Assembly (NCBI GenBank): GCA_020435085.1
Contig: JAGRAB010000302.1
Span: forward strand, 1-5,742
Length of the DNA stretch: 5,742 nt
Source: Bdellovibrionales bacterium
Lineage (GTDB): Bacteria; Bdellovibrionota; Bdellovibrionia; Bdellovibrionales; UBA1609
Reading direction: 5' to 3'
Positions 1 to 5,321 of the stretch are shown here, piece by piece. Within the stretch, counting starts at the first letter, position 1. Each line of letters opens with the position of its first letter. The position numbers and the translations under genes were made by a program. A model generated the notes under the pieces. The model ran no database searches and was not told where the DNA came from. It saw only the letters and a list, made by a program, of their open reading frames with translations.

Positions 1-451
1 CTTGGTCTAATTTTTGATCAATTTCCCATCCATCGGCAGCCTCAATTTTTTCTTGAATAGATCCTTGCCGCTCAATCAGTTTTTCCATTTTTTCAGGACT
101 TAAATTCTCATCACATAACTCTGTGCTGATATCATTAAACTCTTGGAGCCAATTGTTCAAATCACCAAGCCCCTCCATGATATTTTCTTTCACAGTTTTA
201 GTTTCATCCAACTCGGGCTCTTGCTTTAAATAACCCAATTTAAAATCACGAGCAGGAAACGCCTCCCCTAAAAAATCTTGGTCTTCTCCTGCCATAATTT
301 TGAGCAAAGAGGATTTCCCAGCACCATTGAGCCCAAGCACTCCAATTTTGGCTCCATAAAAATAAGAAAGGTAAATATCTTTGAGTACATAACGGTTAGG
401 GGGATAAACTTTACTCACCCCTTTCATTGTATAAATAATATCTTCAGCCAC
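1..451 (-). CDS. ettA: ABC-F ATPase EttA, energy-dependent translational throttle (N-terminal part, cut by window edge)
   Basis: The visible 150 residues are the start of an ABC-F protein that closely resembles EttA (YjjK). EttA binds the ribosomal E site and gates translation according to the ATP/ADP ratio; it is cytosolic and has no membrane domain. Visible are the opening 'IIYTMKGVSKVYPPNR', a Walker A motif GLNGAGKSS at residues 40-48, and the Q-loop stretch GYLKQEP around residues 73-79. These match EttA family signatures at the same positions. The rest, including the first signature and Walker B motifs and the whole second ABC domain, lies beyond the left edge; the family is about 555 residues long. 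The start is GTG, chosen because AAGGAG lies 5 nt upstream (457-462); an in-frame ATG at codon 9 lacks such a site and would cut into the first strand. Another ABC-F subtype is possible, but the N-terminus favours EttA. Confidence 0.93.
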   Translation of the reverse strand, partial: MAEDIIYTMKGVSKVYPPNRYVLKDIYLSYFYGAKIGVLGLNGAGKSSLLKIMAGEDQDFLGEAFPARDFKLGYLKQEPELDETKTVKENIMEGLGDLNNWLQEFNDISTELCDENLSPEKMEKLIERQGSIQEKIEAADGWEIDQKLDQ

Positions 452-488
452 CGGAACTCCTTACAGCAAGGGGGATTCATTTCATACA

Positions 489-517
489 TCCTTATCCAAG
501 GGTGAACATATTGTCAA
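489..517 (-). promoter_or_regulatory. Candidate promoter for ettA
   Basis: A perfect -35 hexamer TTGACA (minus strand, 512-517) is followed after 17 nt by TAAGGA (489-494), a poor -10. Transcription would begin near 482, giving a leader of about 30 nt that carries AAGGAG ahead of the GTG. Position and the exact -35 support it; the weak -10 lowers confidence. A possible plus-strand promoter for the small gene (TTGATG at 523, TACACT at 545, spacer 16) lies in the same divergent gap and is weaker still. Confidence 0.4.
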
Positions 518-573
518 AAGCCTTGATGATCTCACGAAAACAGGTACACTTTTGACTTTAATTTTTAATTCAA

Positions 574-762
574 ATGAAGCCTATGAAAAAAAATAAAGCC
601 AGTAATAACCCAAATCTGTCCCATCTCTTTCAGAAGTTACAATCTGATTTTGAGTCTTGGGATGAAATACCCACTGGCATCAAAAAAAAGTCAGCTCAAC
701 AAAAAAGAGAAGAACTCTATACAGAGCTTAAAGAAAAAATAAAGAAACTCTCTGAAGAGTAA
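574..762 (+). CDS. Small charged protein of unknown function (62 aa)
   Basis: I do not recognise this protein. It has 62 residues and is very rich in Lys, Glu and Gln, with a central 'FESWDEIPTGIKKKS' stretch and a C-terminal part predicted by eye to be one amphipathic charged helix. It has no signal peptide, membrane segment or cysteine pair, so a cytosolic location is likely. The composition reads like real protein rather than a chance frame, and the frame exactly fills the space between the divergent ettA promoter region and the convergent bolA, ending 2 bp before the bolA stop. No clear Shine-Dalgarno site precedes the first ATG. The second ATG (583) has GAAG 3 nt upstream, which is too close to be convincing, so the start is uncertain. 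It could be a small nucleic-acid- or ribosome-binding protein, but that is only a guess from charge. Confidence 0.6.
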   Translation: MKPMKKNKASNNPNLSHLFQKLQSDFESWDEIPTGIKKKSAQQKREELYTELKEKIKKLSEE

Positions 763-764
763 CC

Positions 765-1085
765 CTACTTACTTCCACCATGGCATGGTGGAGATGCCGG
801 TGCAGGAGTTTTTCGCGAAGCCTCCCACTCTTCATTCGTTAGAAGTCTGAGACTGAGTGCATGTACAGATTGGCTCATCTCTTCTTTTAATAAATCGTAT
901 ACAAGTCGTTGGCGTTGAATACGGGATTGAGACTGAAAAACATGACTCACAATAAATAGTTTAAAGTGGGTTTCTGACCCCTTTGGAACATTATGAGAAT
1001 GACTTTCATTAATGATATCCAAATAAATGGGATCAAATATTTCAGTTACTTTTTTAATAATAGCATTTTTAATCGGCTCCATCAT
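765..1085 (-). CDS. bolA: BolA family protein
   Basis: This 106-aa protein is a full-length BolA-fold protein. BolA proteins pair with monothiol glutaredoxins to bind or traffic [2Fe-2S] clusters, and in E. coli BolA also acts as a DNA-binding regulator of morphology and stress genes. Visible are the family stretches 'NESHSHNVPKGSETHFKLFIVS' (about residues 26-47, class II-like helix-turn segment), 'RQRLVYDLLKEEM' and 'VHALSLRLLTNEEW' with the invariant His, and the C-terminal 'SPPCHGG'. The whole length aligns in register with E. coli BolA, including the MM start. It lies 17 nt after the exported nuclease-like gene. No Shine-Dalgarno site is visible. Instead, the two adjacent ATG codons lie in the loop of a perfect hairpin (1071-1095), suggesting structure-controlled initiation. 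Its 3' end converges on the 62-aa gene with a 2-bp gap and no U-tract terminator. Confidence 0.93.
   Translation of the reverse strand: MMEPIKNAIIKKVTEIFDPIYLDIINESHSHNVPKGSETHFKLFIVSHVFQSQSRIQRQRLVYDLLKEEMSQSVHALSLRLLTNEEWEASRKTPAPASPPCHGGSK
774..792. repeat. Short inverted repeat at the convergent 3' ends
   Basis: An 8-bp perfect inverted repeat (TCCACCAT / ATGGTGGA) with a 3-nt loop lies in the last codons of bolA, just beyond the end of the converging 62-aa gene. Neither strand has a T-tract after it, so it is not a standard terminator. It may slow or stabilise converging transcripts, or may be a coincidence of the codons for CHGG. Confidence 0.3.
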
Positions 1086-1095
1086 AGAGCCGATT
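1071..1095 (-). promoter_or_regulatory. Perfect hairpin enclosing the bolA start codons
   Basis: AATCGGCTC and GAGCCGATT form a perfect 9-bp stem around a 7-nt loop. On the minus strand the loop reads TATGATG, which contains both candidate bolA start codons. No run of T follows on either strand, so it is not an intrinsic terminator. The stem covers the place where a ribosome-binding site would be, and also codons 3-5. It could repress or gate bolA translation, or mark an RNA-processing site after the upstream gene. The structure is seen directly; the regulatory role is inferred. Confidence 0.5.
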
Positions 1096-1102
1096 CATAC
1101 AA

Positions 1103-1810
1103 TTAGTAATTCTGTAAATCAAATGGATTCAAGATTTTATGGATATGCTTTTTCAAAAATGACTTAAATCGCTCTAATTGCTCATGCGCATGATTAAGAC
1201 TTTTTAGTCCCAACTTAGCCTCACCAATTGAAAAAATTTGGCAATCTGATTTGCGGCCAATCATGAGGTCTAACTCTCCCGCAACTTTATCTGAATATGC
1301 AACTGAGCCTGTCACATAAAATTCATCAGAAAGTTTCTTCGAAGTTTCTACTATTGATAAAATTTCTAAAACTTCACCTTCTGAATGGAAGTTAAAATCC
1401 ATTTCCTGGTAAAGATCCATCATGATTTGAAAGTCCCTCAAAGCTTCTGGATTTGATTTTAATCGCCACATTGCTGACTCAATATCGCCTCTTTCTACAA
1501 CCATTCTTCCTAAATCCCAAAGTAAACGAGCATCGTCACGTCGGATGGGATACTCATATGTAAATCCACGGTTTTGAGCCCCAATAGGTCCGTAAGTGAA
1601 TGTCTCAAGATCATAAGTGGCAAAGTTATCTAACTCTACTTCTCGGCACTTTTCTGGAATTGTGTGATCGTCACGAAGGCTTCTAAAATAACTGCCTCCG
1701 TAACCAGCAAATGTCACTTCAGATAATAATAAAAATGGAAATAATGCCACGAATGTGAATGCATTTATAGCTTTCAAGGTCCCCCCCGGGTATGAGTGCG
1801 GTTGACACAC
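1103..1810 (-). CDS. Exported protein with a PD-(D/E)XK nuclease-like core
   Basis: I do not recognise the family. Counted from the GTG at 1810 (235 aa), a hydrophobic segment at residues 14-29 ends in 'SEVTFA-GYGG', a plausible signal-peptidase I site after residue 35, so export to the periplasm is likely. The C-terminal third has the spacing of a PD-(D/E)XK nuclease core: 'GELDLMIG' (Asp181), a strand 'CQIFSIGEAK' (Glu197-x-Lys199), then a helix with 'EQLERFKSFL'. This motif set is also found in non-nuclease relatives. The start is unsettled. The GTG has no Shine-Dalgarno site, whereas an in-frame TTG at 1777 follows a G7 tract and gives a compact signal peptide starting MKAINAF (224 aa); I slightly favour the TTG. 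A weak promoter (TTGAAA 1830-1835, TAGTGT 1807-1812) would start RNA near 1800, which also suits the TTG. bolA follows after 17 nt. Confidence 0.72.
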   Translation of the reverse strand: MCQPHSYPGGTLKAINAFTFVALFPFLLLSEVTFAGYGGSYFRSLRDDHTIPEKCREVELDNFATYDLETFTYGPIGAQNRGFTYEYPIRRDDARLLWDLGRMVVERGDIESAMWRLKSNPEALRDFQIMMDLYQEMDFNFHSEGEVLEILSIVETSKKLSDEFYVTGSVAYSDKVAGELDLMIGRKSDCQIFSIGEAKLGLKSLNHAHEQLERFKSFLKKHIHKILNPFDLQNY

Positions 1811-1868
1811 TATCTAATGCAACAAATTGTTTCAACTGAATTATGTAAATTTGACAATTTCCTGATTT

Positions 1869-2663
1869 TTATAGGAATTCCGCCCACATTTTCATAGCTA
1901 AAAAAGTCAGCAAAATTATTAAAAGCCCCGATCGCCAACGAGCATAGATATGCTCTTGGATTTGTCTTGCCCAAATCGATGTTAAAAAAGCTCCTATTGC
2001 CATTAATAGAGCCAAGTCCACATGAATATAACCAATTTTCCAATTTTGAATCGCCTTCGCACTGGTCATAAAGGCCCCTGCACCAAATGCTGTTGTAAAC
2101 AGCATCACTGCATTCGCTGTCGGACTCACCATTTTATTTTCAACAAGTCCTAGATGGGCAAGAAGAGGACTTACAACAGCTCCAGAACCAATACCACTAA
2201 GGCCTGATAGAACTCCTGCAAAAATTCCAACAAAACTTGAAATTCCTGTTTTTTTAAACGAACTCATTGGGGCATTTGAAATCGGATCTCTTTTGTTTTT
2301 GCCAAAATAACCAAAAAGAGATTTTACTAGAACAGAAGAAATTAAAAGCGCTAAAATAAATCTTAAATAAAAATGAGAGAGCGATTGAGCCAAAATCCCA
2401 CTGGTAAAAGAACCCACTGCTGTCAGTGGACCGATGAGTAAGGCCACTGGCCATACGATAAGATTTTTTCTTGCAAAACCAATAGAGTTATTCGCAACAA
2501 CAAGAAGAATCGTAAAAAGAGATGTGGCAACAGCTTCATGAGAATTTAAAGTAAAAACCGTTGGAAGCAGAGGAACCATCACAAGTCCTCCACCAATTCC
2601 TAAAATTGCAGAAAACATTCCGACAAGGCCACCCAGCCCAATGGCCAACAGCCCTATTATCAC
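1869..2663 (-). CDS. TauE/SafE family membrane permease
   Basis: This is a polytopic inner-membrane protein of about 264 aa with roughly eight hydrophobic segments. The TauE/SafE family is thought to export sulfite, sulfoacetate or related organosulfur anions, but many members have no proven substrate. The two family repeats are visible: 'GLVGMFSAILGIGGG' at about residues 12-26 followed by 'VPLL', and 'GVLSGLSGIGSGAVVSPLL' at about 150-167, separated by a charged cytosolic loop (GKNKRDPISN). I chose GTG at 2661-2663 because GGAG lies 9 nt upstream and its GTGA overlaps the TGA stop of the EEP gene, a classic coupling arrangement. An upstream GTG at 2676-2678 would add MEKKR, which suits positive-inside topology but has no good ribosome site. 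No neighbour points to sulfur metabolism, so the substrate is unknown. Confidence 0.9.
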   Translation of the reverse strand: MIIGLLAIGLGGLVGMFSAILGIGGGLVMVPLLPTVFTLNSHEAVATSLFTILLVVANNSIGFARKNLIVWPVALLIGPLTAVGSFTSGILAQSLSHFYLRFILALLISSVLVKSLFGYFGKNKRDPISNAPMSSFKKTGISSFVGIFAGVLSGLSGIGSGAVVSPLLAHLGLVENKMVSPTANAVMLFTTAFGAGAFMTSAKAIQNWKIGYIHVDLALLMAIGAFLTSIWARQIQEHIYARWRSGLLIILLTFLAMKMWAEFL

Positions 2664-3712
2664 TCTCTTTTTCTCCACCGAATTTCACTTTGAACTCCAA
2701 AGTGGTCTGACGGTGCCATTTCTTTATCCATTGGCACACCGATAAGTTGGGGATTTGATATTTCGACACGACCTGTTGCTGACCAAACCAAAAAATCATC
2801 GATTCTTCGTGGCTGACTCTCCCAAGATTCGGCAAGTTCTTGCAGACACTGTCGCACCTTAAAGTCGAATGATAAATCTTCAAGAAGAAATGTCGATATA
2901 TGATCACGTGCCAAAGTAAAATTTGCCATATTTTTGGGAGGGTCCCAAGATGGTGAAAAATCACCTAAAGATTTTGCCATCGATTGAAATCCATTCTTAT
3001 AGAATCGTTCAAAAAGAGAAGACTCCGGCCTTGCATTAAAATCACCACCAATGACAATTAAATTATAACGATTTTTTAAGGATTCCAACTTATTGAGGAG
3101 AATGGTCACTTCATGGTGACGACGTTCATCCGCTCGTTTCAATCGCTCAATAATTTCTTCTTTCACACCCTCTGAAATCACTTCTTTTTTTTGAAGATCA
3201 TTCAATTGCTCAACGATAGTTTCATTCATTTCAATGCCGTGATGAAGATGGGTATTAACCCATAAAGTACGTCCCACTTCGCTATGAATCGTTGAGAGTA
3301 ACAATGCAAATCTTGATTCTTTTAATTGAAAAGACCCTTTGTCACCTATGAGTGAAGATGTTTTACCACTCAAAGGAACAGCCTCAGACCATTCAAAATA
3401 ATGATTCTCATCAAACAATGTACAAAGACCAGAGTCTAAGTTTAAAGGAGCTCCCCATTGCCCCCAACGAATGCCAGAGTTATCGCGATGATGAACTTCT
3501 TGCATATTTACTTTTTTACTCAATTCTTTTGCTCGCCTCTCAATAGGATTCACCTCTTGAAGGAAGACAATACTGGCACGATGTTGTTGAAGTAATTGAA
3601 CTTGAAGCTTTTCTCGCTCTTTACGACGACTTCGAGGCTCAATCTCTTTAAACCTCAAAATCCCTTGCGGAGAAAGTCCATGCCATAAATTATAAGTAAT
3701 TACAGAAATCAA
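2660..3712 (-). CDS. Endonuclease/exonuclease/phosphatase (EEP) family hydrolase
   Basis: This 350-aa protein carries the full active site of the metal-dependent EEP fold, shared by DNase I, exonuclease III-type enzymes, inositol phosphatases and sphingomyelinases. The expected residues are all visible: Asn8 in 'TYNLW', Glu53 in 'FLQEV', His155 in 'VNTHLHHG', Asp224 and Asn226 in 'GGDFNARPES', Asp305 in 'RIDDFLVW', and Asp336-His337 in 'PSDHFGV'. It is therefore probably an active Mg-dependent phosphodiesterase or phosphatase; the substrate cannot be told from sequence. A charged helical stretch (about 160-215) between the catalytic His and GGDFN looks longer than usual. There is no signal peptide, so it is predicted to be cytosolic. 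The start is TTG, 2 nt after the stop of the zinc-ribbon gene; it places 'ISVITYNLW' at the N-terminus, as usual for the fold. The 3' end overlaps the permease start by 4 nt, so the three genes are probably one transcript. Confidence 0.9.
   Translation of the reverse strand: MISVITYNLWHGLSPQGILRFKEIEPRSRRKEREKLQVQLLQQHRASIVFLQEVNPIERRAKELSKKVNMQEVHHRDNSGIRWGQWGAPLNLDSGLCTLFDENHYFEWSEAVPLSGKTSSLIGDKGSFQLKESRFALLLSTIHSEVGRTLWVNTHLHHGIEMNETIVEQLNDLQKKEVISEGVKEEIIERLKRADERRHHEVTILLNKLESLKNRYNLIVIGGDFNARPESSLFERFYKNGFQSMAKSLGDFSPSWDPPKNMANFTLARDHISTFLLEDLSFDFKVRQCLQELAESWESQPRRIDDFLVWSATGRVEISNPQLIGVPMDKEMAPSDHFGVQSEIRWRKRE
2673..2676 (-). promoter_or_regulatory. Ribosome-binding site deciding the permease start
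   Basis: GGAG on the minus strand stands 9 nt before the GTG at 2663, inside the last codons of the EEP gene. It supports initiation at 2663, by reinitiation at the overlapping GTGA, over the longer GTG start at 2678. Confidence 0.5.
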
Positions 3713-3714
3713 CT

Positions 3715-4164
3715 CTAAGCTCTATTGTGTACTAATGACTTTTCTCCATCTTTAAAAGTCACCATAATAGAAAGACCATTGGAGTCAGTAACAACTCCTA
3801 TTCCAAACTTGGGATGTTCAATAGCTGTATCCGCCGAAAACTTCTTTTTCATATTATAGGTTTCTACTTTATCCATATTGATATTGGCCTTTTTTTCCAT
3901 CCAAACTTCTTCTGTAGACTGTGTTTTTTTACGAGACACACCTTTTTTTCCAGTTGCTTTTTTCTTAGCTACCCCTACTTTAAAAGTCTGCTTCCCTTTA
4001 CAAACTTCACACTCGAGCTTGGCACTTGTCGCTGTTGGATGCGTGAGAACTTTATGATATCGATCCACTCCACATTTTTTACAATGATAATAAAAATTAG
4101 AAGCTACCGCTGGAAGCGTATTCATATTTACAGAGCTTGTTGCAGCTTGAGTCGTCTCCGACAT
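3715..4164 (-). CDS. Zinc-ribbon protein with basic linker and Tudor-like C-terminal domain
   Basis: No named family is recognised. The 149 residues split into three parts. A zinc ribbon has Cys28-x2-Cys31 and Cys52-x2-Cys55, with 'CGVDRYHKVLTHPTATSAKLECEVC'. A strongly basic linker (about 66-80, KKKATGKKGVSRKK) follows. The C-terminal module (about 109-148) reads 'IEHPKFGIGVVTD...IMVTFKDGEKSLVHNR', resembling the small SH3/Tudor-like barrel at the end of PcrA/UvrD helicases and in transcription-coupling factors. A nucleic-acid- or RNA-polymerase-associated role is the natural inference, not shown. The ATG has GGGG 6 nt upstream (4171-4174). A 32-bp dyad and a candidate extended -10 lie directly before it, so this gene probably heads the transcript with the EEP hydrolase and the permease. 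I have an impression of similar proteins in Bdellovibrio-type genomes but cannot confirm it here. Confidence 0.82.
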   Translation of the reverse strand: MSETTQAATSSVNMNTLPAVASNFYYHCKKCGVDRYHKVLTHPTATSAKLECEVCKGKQTFKVGVAKKKATGKKGVSRKKTQSTEEVWMEKKANINMDKVETYNMKKKFSADTAIEHPKFGIGVVTDSNGLSIMVTFKDGEKSLVHNRA

Positions 4165-4173
4165 AAAAATCCC

Positions 4174-4205
4174 CTTTGATTGAATATGTTCTTATTCTAT
4201 CAAAG
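4174..4205 (-). promoter_or_regulatory. 32-bp dyad overlapping a candidate extended -10 promoter
   Basis: CTTTGAT (4174-4180) pairs with ATCAAAG (4199-4205), then one mismatch, then GAATA (4182-4186) pairs with TATTC (4193-4197), around a 6-nt centre. On the minus strand, TGATAGAAT in the first half is a good extended -10 (TAGAAT at 4194-4199); no good -35 accompanies it. The symmetry over the -10 suggests a repressor operator. Alternatively the transcript could fold here, with the stem touching the GGGG ribosome site at 4171-4174. The dyad is certain; its role is inferred. Confidence 0.45.
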
Positions 4206-4242
4206 ACTTTTTCAGCTGGGCAGTAATTAATCATACCCATTC

Positions 4243-4271
4243 CAAAAAATAATTGTCTCAGGTTCATAAGT
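4243..4271 (+). repeat. Left arm, 29-bp perfect inverted repeat
   Basis: It runs C, A6, TAATTGTCTCAGG, TTCATAAGT and is the exact reverse complement of 4402-4430. Pairing continues outward with three mismatches to 4229. Confidence 0.9.
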
Positions 4272-4401
4272 CACCAAGGAGGTTTGTCATTCTGGTTGCA
4301 AACCAAAACCTAGTCGACGCGGTAGTGAAATTAAGAAGGATATAGCTTCTAACGCCTCGTGCAAGATGGCTATAAATACAAAATCTTCGTACTCGTTGTT
4401 T

Positions 4402-4430
4402 ACTTATGAACCTGAGACAATTATTTTTTG
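4402..4430 (-). repeat. Right arm, 29-bp perfect inverted repeat
   Basis: Exact reverse complement of 4243-4271, ending in a T6 tract (4424-4429) on the plus strand. Its imperfect outward extension runs to 4444 and overlaps the TAA stop (4440-4442) of the upstream gene. Confidence 0.9.
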
Positions 4431-4439
4431 AAATTGGTA

Positions 4440-5309
4440 TTATTTCTCAACGAAGACATCTAACGGTGCGTCTAAAGCCTGCTTACGAATTTGGTTAGAA
4501 TCTAAAAAAAAGGGGCCTTGTTTCATTTCTATTTTCAATTGAAAAGCTTTTAAGGAGAGCTCATCACTGGGATTCACTTGAAATCCCGCTTTTTTATATT
4601 TTACCGAAAAGTCCATGGATGGCTCTTGACTAAAAAATCTCTCCCACTCTTTTGGATCTGTTCGCAACCGATATGTCAGAGTCTGGCTATACGAATGAAC
4701 AGGGGTATAAGCTGTAAGAACTTCAAAATCACCATAATGTGTGTGTAGGCGTGCTGCTGGCGACCGCCACTGTGTCATTCCACAGCAAATTTCAATATTC
4801 GCATACCAAAGCCCAAAGGCTTTGGTTAAAAAACCAAGACCATAAAACCTTTGTTCTTTTGGCAACAGTGAGTTCGCTGAACAAAGGTTATGCGCCACCC
4901 ACTCTCCATCTCCCATTGTGGGAATAATAATAAATAATGAGAGCGGGATCCACTCAGCCTCTTGTGTTGTGCGAGTCAGGCGTTTTAGGTCTTCACTTGC
5001 AGCATCTTTATGAATCGCATATCCAGCCACAAACCCTGGCATAATGGCACAGTCAAAAAATACCCAACGAGGCATGGCCATATTGCTTGTTGAAAATGCT
5101 TTTTCTTCTAATGAGAGAATCTGGTCTGCAAACTCCACATTACTCATAAGTAATGGATTTCGATAAATCGGTTTTCTATTGAACCAATTGATATCAAATT
5201 TTGTACCTGGGTCTTTTATGCGATTTTCTTCTCTGACAAAAACATAGGGACGAATATTGTCGCTAAAAAACCAATTGAGTTTTTGATATTGCTTGAGAGA
5301 GGCCTCCAT
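4440..5309 (-). CDS. Conserved-looking 289-aa protein with GNAT-like features
   Basis: I do not recognise a named family. The second half has the order of elements seen in GCN5-related acyltransferases. First comes a strand pair 'RWVFFDCAIMPGFVAGYAIHK' (81-101), then a hydrophobic strand 'WIPLSLFIIIP' (120-130). An R-x-x-G-x-G acetyl-CoA-loop motif follows (Arg154, Gly157, Gly159) with a helix 'LTKAFGLWYA', then a strand 'IEICCGM' and 'SPAARLHTHYGDFEVL' (183-198), which resembles the usual NxxAxxLYxxxGF segment. The roughly 25 residues between the strand and the R-x-x-G-x-G motif are unusual for GNATs, so the assignment is tentative. It has no signal peptide or membrane helix and is probably cytosolic. 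The ATG lies 12 nt after the LOG-family stop, with only a weak GAGA-type ribosome site, suggesting co-transcription. Its TAA lies inside the right arm of the inverted-repeat element, so the original C-terminus may have been altered by insertion. Confidence 0.75.
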   Translation of the reverse strand: MEASLKQYQKLNWFFSDNIRPYVFVREENRIKDPGTKFDINWFNRKPIYRNPLLMSNVEFADQILSLEEKAFSTSNMAMPRWVFFDCAIMPGFVAGYAIHKDAASEDLKRLTRTTQEAEWIPLSLFIIIPTMGDGEWVAHNLCSANSLLPKEQRFYGLGFLTKAFGLWYANIEICCGMTQWRSPAARLHTHYGDFEVLTAYTPVHSYSQTLTYRLRTDPKEWERFFSQEPSMDFSVKYKKAGFQVNPSDELSLKAFQLKIEMKQGPFFLDSNQIRKQALDAPLDVFVEK

Positions 5310-5321
5310 GACCGTAGTATC

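Larger units (their letters stand above)
4229..4444. mobile_element. MITE-like element or giant stem-loop with long terminal inverted repeats
   Basis: Two 29-nt arms (4243-4271 and 4402-4430) are perfect reverse complements around a 130-nt centre. Beyond them the match continues, giving 40 of 43 pairs over 4229-4271 and 4402-4444. The arms carry A6/T6 tracts and a GTCTCAGGTTCATAAGT core. TA dinucleotides sit symmetrically at 4234-4235 and 4438-4439, as expected for a TA target-site insertion by an IS630/Tc1-mariner-type transposase. No transposase is encoded; the longest minus-strand open frame in the centre is under 40 codons and lacks a normal start. The centre has small hairpins: GGTTTG/CAAACC (4281-4286/4299-4304) and AGAAG/CTTCT (4334-4338/4346-4350). 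The right arm contains the stop codon of the neighbouring 289-aa gene. A structured RNA or a bidirectional terminator is the alternative reading. Confidence 0.55.

Noticed and set aside
278..505. Plus-strand open frame opposite the ettA start
   Set aside because: It overlaps the strongly supported ettA coding sequence and its promoter; the protein looks random and has no ribosome site.
774..792. Terminator between bolA and the 62-aa gene
   Set aside because: The hairpin has no T-tract on either strand, so it is listed only as a short inverted repeat.
1810..2454. Extra minus-strand frames within the permease gene
   Set aside because: They are alternative frames of the TauE/SafE gene, whose own frame has both family repeats.
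3814..4179. 121-aa plus-strand frame opposite the zinc-ribbon gene
   Set aside because: It is rich in Phe, Cys and His as expected from the complement of a Lys/Glu-rich gene; the minus-strand frame has the zinc-ribbon cysteines and a ribosome site.
4272..4401. tRNA, c-di-GMP riboswitch or coding gene in the centre of the inverted-repeat element
   Set aside because: No T-loop or acceptor pattern, no riboswitch core motifs, and open frames are under 40 codons without a proper start.
4402..4430. Simple intrinsic terminator ending in T6
   Set aside because: The pairing partner is 130 nt away, so a fast-folding terminator hairpin is unlikely; a terminator role is kept only as an alternative.
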